This document shows positions 6,029 to 14,420 of a stretch of 14,448 bases of DNA, one piece after another; within the stretch, counting starts at the first letter, position 1, and each line of letters opens with the position of its first letter. This DNA is from Actinomycetes bacterium (GTDB taxonomy: Bacteria; Actinomycetota; Acidimicrobiia; Acidimicrobiales; RAAP-2), in contig JAKAZC010000033.1 in the NCBI GenBank assembly GCA_021826655.1, positions 1-14,448 on the forward strand, written 5' to 3'. A model generated the notes under the pieces. It saw only the letters and a program-made list of their open reading frames with translations. It did not search any database and was not told the origin of the DNA. The translations under genes and the position numbers were made by a program.

Positions 6029-8422
6029 ATGCCCGCCACCCCCGGTCCCCGCACGTCGCCCGCCGCCGCCGCCGCCGACCGGGCCGGGCTGCGGGCTGAG
6101 CTCATCGGCGTGCCGCTGCCGGAGCTGGTGGACCGGGCAGGGGCGCTGCGTGACGCCGTCTGGGGCACGCGGATGACCTTCTCTCCGAAGGTGTTCATCC
6201 CCCTGACCATGCTGTGCCGCGACCGGTGCGGCTACTGCACGTTCGCCAAGGCTCCCGCCCGCCTCGAGTCCGCCTACCTCCCCGTCGACGAGGTGCTGGA
6301 CATCGCGCGGGCCGGGCGGGCCGCGGGGTGCCACGAGGCGCTGTTCACCCTCGGCGAGGCGCCCGAGGATCGCTATCCGGCCGCCCGTGACTGGCTGTCG
6401 GACCACGGCTACGCGTCCACGGTGGAGTACCTGGCCGCCGCCTGTGCGGCGGTGCTGGCCGAGACCGGCCTGCTGCCCCACGCCAATGCCGGGGCGCTCG
6501 GCGCCGACGAACTGGCCGTGCTCCGTCCGGTGTCGGCCGGCCAGGGGATGATGCTCGAGTCGCTGAACCCCGGCCTCGACGCCCATCGCTCCGCCCCGGA
6601 CAAGGAGCCGGCCCGGCGGCTCGGCACCCTCGAGGCCGCCGGTCGCCTTCAGATCCCGTTCACCACCGGGCTGCTGGTCGGGATCGGCGAGTCCCGCGAG
6701 GACCGGCTGGACACGTTGGAGGCGATCGCTGAGGCCCACCTGCGCCACGGCCACGTCCAGGAGGTGATCATCCAGAACTTCCTGCCCAAGGCGGGAACGG
6801 CGATGCGCCGGCACCCGGCCTGCCCGACGGACGAGTTCCTCTGGACCATCGCCGCCGCGCGCCTCCTCCTCCCGCCCGACGTCCACCTGCAGGCCCCGCC
6901 CAACCTGTCCGACGACCTCGGACCGCTGGTGGCGGCGGGGATCGACGACTGGGGCGGCGTGTCGCCGGTGACCGCGGACCACGTCAACCCGGAACGGGCC
7001 TGGCCGGCCCTCGGGATCCTGCGCGCCGCCACCGAGGCGGCCGGGCACACCCTGGCACCCCGGCTCACCGTGTACCCCGAGTTCGCCCTCGACCCGACCC
7101 GGTGGCTGGACGGTGCGCTGCACTTCCCCGTGCTGGACGCCTCCGACGCCGAGGGACTCGGGCGCGACCACCCGTGGGCGTCGGGGGGCGAGTCCCTTCC
7201 GCCCGACCTGCTCCGCCCCTTCGTGGCCACCGCACCGGGTGCACCCCTCCGGAGCCCCGTGCCCGGACCCGTGCCGGCCGGGGGTGCCGTGGCCGAGGTG
7301 TTGGCCGGTGTCCTCGCCGGGGAGACTGTCGGCGAGGACGAGATCGTCACCCTGTTCGGTGCCCGCGGACCGGAGGTCCGGGCCGTGGCGGCGGTCGCCG
7401 ACCGCCTGCGGTCCAACACCGTGGGCGACGAGGTCACCTTCGTCGCCAACCGCAACATCAACTACACCAACGTCTGCACGTTCAAGTGCAGGTTCTGCGC
7501 CTTCTCCAAGGGTCCGCTGTCGCTGAACCTGCGGGGGGCGCCCTACCTGCTCGAGCTCGGCGAGATCACCGACCGGGTGGCCGAGGCCGAGGCGATGGGG
7601 GCCACGGAGGTCTGCCTGCAGGGTGGGATCCATCCCGACTTCGACGGCGACTACTACCTCCACGTGATCCGGGCCGTGCGCGAAGCGTCGGCCACCATCC
7701 ACATCCACGGCTTCACCGCCCTCGAGGTGACCGAGGGGGCCCGCCGCTCCGCCATGCCCCTGGCCGACTACCTGGTGCTGCTCCGCGACGCCGGGCTCCG
7801 CACCATCCCGGGGACGGCGGCCGAGATCCTCGACGACGAGGTCCGTGCCGTCCTCTGCCCCGACAAGATCGACACCGACCAGTGGCTGGAGGCCCATCGG
7901 ACCGCCCACTCGGTGGGGCTCAACTCCAACGTGACCATCATGTTCGGAGCCGTCGAGCAGCCCCGGTCCTGGGCCCGGCACCTGGTCCGTACCCGGGCCC
8001 TCCAGCTCGAGACCGGTGGGTTCACCGAGTTCGTGCCGCTGCCCTTCGTGCACATGGCCACGCCGCTGTACATCCAGAGGCGGTCCCGCCGGGGTCCCAC
8101 CTTCCGCGAGACCCTGCTCATGCACGCGGTCGGCCGGATCGCCTATCGGGGTGCCATCGACAACATCCAGCTCAGCTGGGTCAAACTCGGGGTCGCCGGA
8201 GCCCGCCAGTTACTGCGGGCCGGCGTCAACGACCTGGGTGGCACCCTCGTGGACGAGAACATCTCGCGGGCGGCCGGGGCCAGCCACGGCCAGATGATGG
8301 ACGCCGACGGGTTCCGGGCCCTGGTGACGCCGCTCGGGCGGACCCTCGCCCAGCGCACCACCCTGTACGGCCGGATCGTCCACCCCGACGACCAGGGCAC
8401 CGTACTCGCCGGCGTCCACTGA
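6029..8422 (+). CDS. fbiC: FO synthase, fused CofG-CofH radical SAM protein (797 aa)
   Basis: Makes FO (7,8-didemethyl-8-hydroxy-5-deazariboflavin), the redox-active part of coenzyme F420, from tyrosine and 5-amino-6-ribitylaminouracil. Two radical SAM halves are visible. The CofG-like half has a CX3CX2C cluster at C63, C67 and C70 (LCRDRCGYCTF) and ends near residue 390. The CofH-like half starts around 410-430 and has its cluster at C483, C487 and C490 (VCTFKCRFCAF), followed by CLQGGIHPD. Both [4Fe-4S] triads are intact, so both activities are expected. I chose ATG 6029 because AAGG lies upstream at suitable spacing. GTG 5996, in the same frame, falls inside the preceding hairpin, and GTG 6020 is a further alternative. 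The LOG-family gene begins one base after the stop. Presence of this gene indicates that the organism makes F420 or at least FO. Confidence 0.97.
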   Translation: MPATPGPRTSPAAAAADRAGLRAELIGVPLPELVDRAGALRDAVWGTRMTFSPKVFIPLTMLCRDRCGYCTFAKAPARLESAYLPVDEVLDIARAGRAAGCHEALFTLGEAPEDRYPAARDWLSDHGYASTVEYLAAACAAVLAETGLLPHANAGALGADELAVLRPVSAGQGMMLESLNPGLDAHRSAPDKEPARRLGTLEAAGRLQIPFTTGLLVGIGESREDRLDTLEAIAEAHLRHGHVQEVIIQNFLPKAGTAMRRHPACPTDEFLWTIAAARLLLPPDVHLQAPPNLSDDLGPLVAAGIDDWGGVSPVTADHVNPERAWPALGILRAATEAAGHTLAPRLTVYPEFALDPTRWLDGALHFPVLDASDAEGLGRDHPWASGGESLPPDLLRPFVATAPGAPLRSPVPGPVPAGGAVAEVLAGVLAGETVGEDEIVTLFGARGPEVRAVAAVADRLRSNTVGDEVTFVANRNINYTNVCTFKCRFCAFSKGPLSLNLRGAPYLLELGEITDRVAEAEAMGATEVCLQGGIHPDFDGDYYLHVIRAVREASATIHIHGFTALEVTEGARRSAMPLADYLVLLRDAGLRTIPGTAAEILDDEVRAVLCPDKIDTDQWLEAHRTAHSVGLNSNVTIMFGAVEQPRSWARHLVRTRALQLETGGFTEFVPLPFVHMATPLYIQRRSRRGPTFRETLLMHAVGRIAYRGAIDNIQLSWVKLGVAGARQLLRAGVNDLGGTLVDENISRAAGASHGQMMDADGFRALVTPLGRTLAQRTTLYGRIVHPDDQGTVLAGVH

Positions 8423-8423
8423 G

Positions 8424-9503
8424 GTGGCCGGTTCGTCGTTCGAGCGCGCGGGGTTCGACGAGGCGATCGACGGCTCCCCCGGGGCCACTGCGGGAGGAGG
8501 CGGACCCACCCTCGAAGAGCGCGTGGAGCGTGCGCCCACCCCCACCGAGCGGCGTCTCTTCCGGTCCCTGCTCGACACCGTCGGCACACTGCTCGATCGG
8601 GGCACCGAGGTGATCGACCTCAAGGTGGCCGACAGCGCACTGGCCGAGATGGCCGAGGCCTTCGGCGTCTTCCAGCCCCTCCGCCGCCGCATGAAGGTCA
8701 CCATCTTCGGATCGGCCCGGACCGAGGCCGAGCACCCTGCCTACCGCCAGGCCCGTTCACTCGCCGCCGCAATGTCCGGCGCCGGGTGGATGGTGGTGAC
8801 GGGCGCCGGGCCCGGGATCATGGCCGCCGGCATGGAGGGGGCGGGACGCGACCAGTCCGTCGGCGTCAACATCCGCCTCCCGCACGAGCAGGGCGCCAAC
8901 CGGTTCATCGCGCAGGATCCCAAGCTCGTCGAGATGCGCTACTTCTTCACGCGCAAGCTCATGCTGCTGAAGGAGTCCGACGGCTTCATCGTGCTGCCCG
9001 GCGGGTTCGGGACGCTCGACGAGGGTTTCGAACTGCTGACCCTTCTGCAGACGGGCAAGGCGGAGCCGGCGCCGATGGTGCTGCTCGACGTGCCCGGCGG
9101 CACGTTCTGGCAGGGGTGGAGCCGGTTCCTGGCCGAGGAGGTCGAGCCGCGGGGGCTGGTGTCCGTCGACGACCGGTCGTTCTTCACCATCACCGACGAC
9201 GTGTCGGTCGCCACCGCGGAGCTGCTCGGTTTCTACCGGAACTACCGCTCGTGCCGATGGGTCGGCGACCTGCTGGTGCTGCGGATGGCCGTCGGCCCGG
9301 ACCCGGCCCAGCTGGCCGACCTCAACCGGCGGTTCGCCGACATCGTCGTCACCGGGGTCATCCGCACGGTGGATCCCCTGCCACCCGAGCGGTCCGACGA
9401 CGACGTCGTCGACCTGCCCCGTCTGGCGCTCCGGTTCGACAAGACGCACTACGGCCGACTCCGCCAGCTCATCGACGCCGTCAACGCATTCGTCGACGCC
9501 TGA
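8424..9503 (+). CDS. LOG-family Rossmann-fold protein (359 aa), putative nucleotide phosphoribohydrolase
   Basis: The core (residues 90-270) has the LONELY GUY/lysine-decarboxylase-like fold: KVTIFGSAR (91-99), VVTGAGPGIMAAGMEGA (124-140), MRYFFTRKLML (171-181) with the conserved Arg and Lys, and the signature PGGFGTLDE (192-200). Characterised LOG proteins hydrolyse nucleoside 5'-monophosphates to a free base and ribose-5-phosphate; some act on cytokinin nucleotides. This protein is longer than the ~190 aa plant type. It has a polar N-terminal region (1-40, probably disordered), a helical segment (40-88), and a C-terminal extension from about 270 with NYRSCRWVGDLLVLR and LALRFDKTHYGRLRQLIDA. 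Similar long forms are often misannotated as cytochrome d oxidase subunits. The GTG is one base after the fbiC stop with no clear ribosome binding site, suggesting coupled translation. The substrate is unknown. Confidence 0.85.
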   Translation: MAGSSFERAGFDEAIDGSPGATAGGGGPTLEERVERAPTPTERRLFRSLLDTVGTLLDRGTEVIDLKVADSALAEMAEAFGVFQPLRRRMKVTIFGSARTEAEHPAYRQARSLAAAMSGAGWMVVTGAGPGIMAAGMEGAGRDQSVGVNIRLPHEQGANRFIAQDPKLVEMRYFFTRKLMLLKESDGFIVLPGGFGTLDEGFELLTLLQTGKAEPAPMVLLDVPGGTFWQGWSRFLAEEVEPRGLVSVDDRSFFTITDDVSVATAELLGFYRNYRSCRWVGDLLVLRMAVGPDPAQLADLNRRFADIVVTGVIRTVDPLPPERSDDDVVDLPRLALRFDKTHYGRLRQLIDAVNAFVDA

Positions 9504-9547
9504 ACCCGACCGTCGAGCGCGTGGGGGGGTTGTGCGGTTCGATCGGG

Positions 9548-9561
9548 GGGGCCGCCGCCCC
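9548..9561. terminator. Small GC hairpin in a convergent intergenic spacer
   Basis: GGGGC (9548-9552) and GCCCC (9557-9561) pair around a CGCC loop in the 65-base spacer between the LOG gene and the oppositely oriented small ORF. A G7 run lies upstream near 9520-9526 and the arm itself extends a G7 run (9545-9551). The position suits a bidirectional terminator, but the stem is only 5 bp and there is no T-tract. Confidence 0.3.
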
Positions 9562-9568
9562 TACCGGG

Positions 9569-9799
9569 TCACGGGCCCTCGTCCCATCCGGACCCGTCCC
9601 GTGCCCGCAGCAGGCCGGCGGCCTTCTCGACGGAACGTCGGGCCCGGGTGATCCGCTTCTCCTCCGCCACCACGGCGGTGTCGGGGACACCGCCGGAGCG
9701 CACGGCATCGGCGCTTCGACGGAGCCGGTCGAGGGCGGCGTCCGCCAGTTCGTCGGCGATCGCCCCGAGTCGTTCGGCCAGGTCCTCGAGGTCGGGCAC
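9569..9799 (-). CDS. Small charged helical protein of unknown function (76 aa)
   Basis: A short ORF on the minus strand starts with GTG two bases after the stop of the acyl-CoA ligase gene. The product begins VPDLEDLAERLGAIADELAD (written from the GTG codon) and continues with ALDRLRRSADAVRSG and EEKRITRARRSVEKAAGLL before ending GWDEGP. It is almost entirely predicted alpha-helix with heptad-like spacing of Leu/Ala/Ile, has no Cys, no membrane segment and no signal peptide. Tight spacing to the upstream gene and high third-position G/C support real coding. I do not recognise a characterised family. A helical accessory protein or coiled-coil subunit is possible, but no function can be assigned. 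Confidence 0.6.
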   Translation of the reverse strand: MPDLEDLAERLGAIADELADAALDRLRRSADAVRSGGVPDTAVVAEEKRITRARRSVEKAAGLLRARDGSGWDEGP

Positions 9800-9801
9800 G
9801 G

Positions 9802-11436
<1,635 letters not shown>

Positions 11437-11440
11437 GGTG

Positions 11441-11449
11441 CTCCCTCCC
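11441..11449 (-). promoter_or_regulatory. Ribosome binding site of the acyl-CoA ligase gene
   Basis: GGGAGGGAG on the minus strand; its GGGAGG core is seven bases from the ATG at 11436. It decides the start, since the frame is open far upstream and a second ATG lies 12 bases downstream without such a site. Confidence 0.75.
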
Positions 11450-11472
11450 GTGCCGACCCGATCGGCTGACGC

Positions 11473-11488
11473 CCGAGTGTACCGAGTG
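11473..11488 (-). promoter_or_regulatory. Possible -10 element between direct repeats upstream of the acyl-CoA ligase
   Basis: On the minus strand TACACT (11481-11476) resembles a TANNNT -10 hexamer 39 bases before the start codon. On the + strand it lies within a direct repeat of CCGAGTG (11473-11479 and 11482-11488; two-base spacer). No clear -35 is visible at the expected distance. The repeated heptamer could be an activator or repressor half-site. Confidence 0.3.
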
Positions 11489-11551
11489 GGCCCCGGTCGC
11501 GGCCCGTCCGCCGCCCACGCCGTGCGGCGCCGTCGTCGCTCCCGGTCCGTC

Positions 11552-11567
11552 GCGCACTTGCGTGCGC
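11552..11567. promoter_or_regulatory. 16-bp palindrome in the divergent spacer
   Basis: GCGCAC-TTGC-GTGCGC is a perfect 6-bp dyad with a 4-base centre, roughly midway in the 254-base spacer between the divergent acyl-CoA ligase and cell-wall hydrolase genes. This is a plausible place for an operator serving either gene. A weak + strand promoter overlaps it: TTGCGT (11558-11563), 17 bases, then TTCACT (11581-11586). Confidence 0.3.
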
Positions 11568-11690
11568 CACATCTCGGTGGTTCACTGGTTCCGCGTGCAC
11601 GGCATCCCGTCGCCCGCCGGCGTGGCGGTGCCACCCCGCTCCGTCTGAGCCCGTCGCTCACCTCCGTCCCCGCCTCCCCGAGGTATTCCC

Positions 11691-12623
11691 GTGGGCAAGT
11701 TGGTGGGCCTGGGTGCCCTGAGTATCGCCGTGCTGGTACTCGGCGCGGCCGTCCTGGCCGCCGCCGTGGGTGGCGGGGGGTCCGTCCCGACCGCCGGGTC
11801 GTCCTCCGCCGTGGTCTCCGACGCACCTCCCGGCGGTCCCCCGTCCACGGGGCTGCCGGCGCTGCCGCCGGGTTGGGCGGTCGCCGAGCAGGCCGCGGCG
11901 TCGACCTGTCCCGGACTGCCCTGGTCGGTGCTCGCCGCCATCGGGACCGTCGAGTCCGACAGCGGACGCTCGACGGCACCGGGGGTCGCATCCGGCGCCA
12001 ATTCCGCCGGAGCCGAAGGGCCGATGCAGTTCGAACCGGCCACGTTCGCCGCCTACGCCACGGTCGGACCGGGTGGCGCCACGCCGGCCAGCCCGTACGA
12101 CACGGTCGACGCCGTCTACACCGCTGCCGCCATGCTGTGCGCAGACGGCGGAGGGTCATCGGCCGGACTTCGGGCGGCCGTGTACGCCTACGACCATTCG
12201 ACGACCTACGTCGACACGGTCCTGACCCTCTCGCTCGCCTTCGCCGAGGATCCCTCGGCCGACGGCGCCGTCGTGGCCGCGCTGTCCTTCGCCGCCGGAC
12301 AACTCGGCACGCCCTACGTCTGGGGCGGAAACGGGAACGGGGGGTTCGACTGCTCCGGCTTGTCCCTTGCCGCCTACGCCGACGCCGGAGTGCGCCTCCC
12401 CCGCGTCGCCCAGGCGCAGTTCGACGCCGGTCCCCGGGTTCCCGGTGGCAGGACGGTACGGCCTGGCGACCTCGTCTTCTTCGGCTCGGGGTCGTCGGCC
12501 GTGGACCACGTGGGGATCTACGTGGGTGCGGGGCTCATGGTCGACGCACCGCACACCGGTGCCGTCGTCCGGGTGGAGCCCGCCGACTGGAGCGGCTTCG
12601 TCGGGGCCACCCGCCCGGGCTGA
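11691..12623 (+). CDS. Membrane-anchored peptidoglycan hydrolase: lytic transglycosylase-like + NlpC/P60 (310 aa)
   Basis: Predicted cell-wall hydrolase acting outside the membrane. Residues 4-27 are a hydrophobic segment (signal anchor or signal peptide without an obvious cleavage site), followed by a Gly/Ser/Pro-rich linker to about 60. Residues 70-185 look like a lysozyme/soluble lytic transglycosylase fold: LAAIGTVESDSG with putative catalytic E88, then GAEGPMQFEPATFAAYA and AVYAYDHSTTYVD. Residues 195-308 are NlpC/P60: GTPYVWGGNGNGGFDCSGL with nucleophile C221, GDLVFF, DHVGIYVG with H273, and H288 as likely third residue. One protein could therefore cut both glycan strands and stem peptides. 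C73 and C150 might form a disulfide. The GTG start has GAGG at 11680-11683. There are no phage or conjugation genes nearby, so a housekeeping role in growth or division is the simplest reading. Confidence 0.9.
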   Translation: MGKLVGLGALSIAVLVLGAAVLAAAVGGGGSVPTAGSSSAVVSDAPPGGPPSTGLPALPPGWAVAEQAAASTCPGLPWSVLAAIGTVESDSGRSTAPGVASGANSAGAEGPMQFEPATFAAYATVGPGGATPASPYDTVDAVYTAAAMLCADGGGSSAGLRAAVYAYDHSTTYVDTVLTLSLAFAEDPSADGAVVAALSFAAGQLGTPYVWGGNGNGGFDCSGLSLAAYADAGVRLPRVAQAQFDAGPRVPGGRTVRPGDLVFFGSGSSAVDHVGIYVGAGLMVDAPHTGAVVRVEPADWSGFVGATRPG

Positions 12624-12650
12624 CCTGGACGCCCGTCGGGTCGAGTCGGA

Positions 12651-12905
12651 TCATCCGTCGTTCGGCGGGGTCGGCGGGCCGACATCGCTGTCGCGCACGT
12701 CCGCGGTCAGGGGCAGCCGCGTGCAGGTCGTCCCCGGCACAGATACCCATGTCGGGATCCCGGTGGTCGTCAGACACACGGTCCGGCGGGCGGCCGGGGT
12801 GGTCACTCGCAGGCAGGTCGACAGCCGGCCACGCACTCGCAGGTCGGGGTGATCGTCCAGAGCCGGTCCCCCGGGTCGCCCGCCCCGGTCGATGGGGAAT
12901 CGCAC
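12651..12905 (-). CDS. Doubtful small ORF (84 aa)
   Basis: A GTG-initiated minus-strand ORF with high third-position G/C in its second half. The product has three Cys and a Thr/Val-rich, strand-like stretch (TCLRVTT, RTVCLTTTG, TTCTRLPL) but no signal peptide and no recognisable domain. An in-frame TAG lies about 42 bases upstream of the GTG. No ribosome binding site is evident. Chance open frames of this length are common at this GC content, so it may not be a gene. Confidence 0.18.
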   Translation of the reverse strand: MRFPIDRGGRPGGPALDDHPDLRVRGRLSTCLRVTTPAARRTVCLTTTGIPTWVSVPGTTCTRLPLTADVRDSDVGPPTPPNDG

Positions 12906-13077
12906 CCGAGGGTCGCGGGAACCGCCGAGCGTGCCACCCCTCTACCTGCCGGCCCCGGTCCGGTCGACGCGGCACCGGTGTGTCGACCGTCGGCCCGCCC
13001 GTGGCGGAACCGCTCAGGGTGTCGCTCACCGGGTATTCGGCCCGGTGGGTCGGGATGTGCTCCGTCGCCCGTCGCCC

Positions 13078-13112
13078 GGTGGCGGGTGGCGGGTGGCGGG
13101 TGGCGGGTGGCG
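13078..13112 (+). repeat. Five tandem copies of a 7-bp G-rich unit
   Basis: Five perfect copies of GGTGGCG run from 13078 to 13112 and are followed by GGGG. The + strand therefore has repeated GGG tracts separated by four bases, a pattern able to form a G-quadruplex. The array ends five bases beyond the desaturase stop codon (13118-13120, minus strand). Confidence 0.9.
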
Positions 13113-13117
13113 GGGGA

Positions 13118-14236
13118 CTACCTTGCTGCGGTCCGTGCCGGCCCAGGGTCGGTCGTCGGCCCGGGATCGGCCACGACTCTGGTCCCGGCCAGGTGTCGGC
13201 GGCCCTCCCCGTAGGTGAACCAACGTCCGTCGTCGAAGTCGTAGAGCTTGCAGGCCCGGGAGTTGGCTACGAAGTCACGGAACCGGAGGGGCTTGTCGAT
13301 CACGGTACCGGGATACGCGGACTCGATGGCTGCTGCCGCCTCCTCGAGGTGGTACATCGGGATACGCATGTCCACGTGGTGCGGGACGTGGACCATGATC
13401 CAGTGGAAGAAGAAGTTCCATCCCTTGGGTGCGCGCAGGACCGTTGTGCCTTCCATCTGGGCCTTGAACTTGTTCCACTCCGCCTTCTTCCACCACCGGA
13501 TGTCCGGGGCGATGTGATGGACGTGGACCATGGTGCCGATCAACCACGAGAACCCCACGAACGGAAGTACGACGGTGCGGACGTCGAGCCAGAGGATTCC
13601 GGCCAGCGAGTCACCCGAAACCGTCCCGACCAGGGTGAACAACGCCAGCATCCCGACGATGAACGCGGTGACGATCCACCGGTCACGCCGGATCGCCTTC
13701 ACCCAGCGGGCCGGGTTCGGTCCGACCATCATCTTCTTCCACCAGACCTGGTGGATGTAGTAGGCCCCGGTTCCCGCCCACGACCACTCGATCCGGTGCA
13801 CGGCCCGGCGCCAGGAGCCCAGCGCCGCGAACTGTTCGGGGGTGGTGGGATGCCAGACGAAGTCGTATCCCTGACGAACGGTGTAGGGGTGGTGCACCCG
13901 GTTGTGACCCAGGATCCAGCCCTCGTACACATGGAAGCTGGGCAGGAAGGCCAGATGGGCGACCGTCGAATTCATCCGCTTCGAAGAGAAGAGCGCGCCA
14001 TGGGCCGCGTCGTATCCGACCACGAACAGCGCGGAGACGACGAGCGCCATGACCACCTCGAGCGCGAGGACGGCGACCACGTTGCTGACCACCACCAGGG
14101 CAGCGAGGAGCCCCCCGTACATCACGAGATCACGGCCGAAGTACGCGAGCCCGCGCCACGTGGGGTTCTCATAGACCGACGCCGGAAGAGCGTCGATCAC
14201 TGGCTTGAGGGTGGTGGGCGAAGCGTTGGGCTCCAC
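13118..14236 (-). CDS. Integral-membrane fatty acid desaturase/hydroxylase family protein (372 aa)
   Basis: Membrane di-iron oxygenase of the acyl-lipid desaturase type, expected to introduce a double bond or hydroxyl into an acyl chain. Two histidine boxes are canonical: HNRVHH (111-116) and HVPHH (283-287). An extra His cluster, HVHHIAPD, lies at 238-245. The first box reads YDAAHGALF, where Y75 replaces the usual first His; H79 is kept. Hydrophobic segments span about 36-80 (two helices), 188-206 and 217-236. The C-terminus (about 350-372) is a Pro/Thr/Ala-rich tail. The start is uncertain: GTG 14236 gives 372 aa, TTG 14269 or GTG 14284 would add 11 or 16 residues, and none has a convincing ribosome binding site. 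Base composition looks less GC-rich than the PPP genes in places. Substrate and regiospecificity are unknown. Confidence 0.85.
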   Translation of the reverse strand: MEPNASPTTLKPVIDALPASVYENPTWRGLAYFGRDLVMYGGLLAALVVVSNVVAVLALEVVMALVVSALFVVGYDAAHGALFSSKRMNSTVAHLAFLPSFHVYEGWILGHNRVHHPYTVRQGYDFVWHPTTPEQFAALGSWRRAVHRIEWSWAGTGAYYIHQVWWKKMMVGPNPARWVKAIRRDRWIVTAFIVGMLALFTLVGTVSGDSLAGILWLDVRTVVLPFVGFSWLIGTMVHVHHIAPDIRWWKKAEWNKFKAQMEGTTVLRAPKGWNFFFHWIMVHVPHHVDMRIPMYHLEEAAAAIESAYPGTVIDKPLRFRDFVANSRACKLYDFDDGRWFTYGEGRRHLAGTRVVADPGPTTDPGPARTAAR

Positions 14237-14300
14237 AGTGCCGGCGGCAGCTGAGGGAGATCGGGTCAACTTGGCTCTTCTCACTCGGGACGAGGACGCG

Positions 14301-14322
14301 GTGTGTTCTCCACACGAGTCTA
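14301..14322 (-). promoter_or_regulatory. Possible promoter -10 and operator upstream of the desaturase
   Basis: On the minus strand TAGACT (14322-14317) fits a TANNNT -10 hexamer. Directly downstream is a perfect inverted repeat, GTGTG-GAGAA-CACAC (14315-14301). An operator there would block transcription initiation. No clear -35 is visible, so this is tentative. Confidence 0.3.
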
Positions 14323-14420
14323 CCGGGTCGCTCCTGCCGACGACGGGCTTCGGATGGTCGTACCCCTTGCTCGTGGCCCCGCCCCCGCACACTGTCACAC
14401 CCTCCCGCGAGACTGGCCCC

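Larger units (their letters stand above)
12624..13117. other. 494-base gene-poor convergent spacer
   Basis: Lies between the 3' ends of the NlpC/P60 gene and the desaturase. It contains a small hairpin GTCGGC/GCCGAC (12670-12683, 2-base loop) that could terminate the upstream gene, a 10-bp direct repeat CACTCGCAGG (12804-12813 and 12834-12843), one weak minus-strand ORF (12651-12905), and a G-rich tandem repeat (13078-13112). I see no tRNA, transposase remnant or obvious decayed gene. Confidence 0.6.

Noticed and set aside
5663..8125. 820-codon minus-strand open frame opposite fbiC
   Set aside because: fbiC has intact radical SAM motifs; the antisense product is Gly/Arg/His/Val-rich with no recognisable domain.
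11437..11690. A ydaO-type (cyclic di-AMP) riboswitch upstream of the NlpC/P60 gene
   Set aside because: Such leaders often precede actinobacterial NlpC/P60 genes, but I could not recognise the conserved core here. A covariance-model search would settle it.
12801..12843. CRISPR-like array from the two CACTCGCAGG copies
   Set aside because: Only two 10-bp copies, no regular spacer series and no cas gene.
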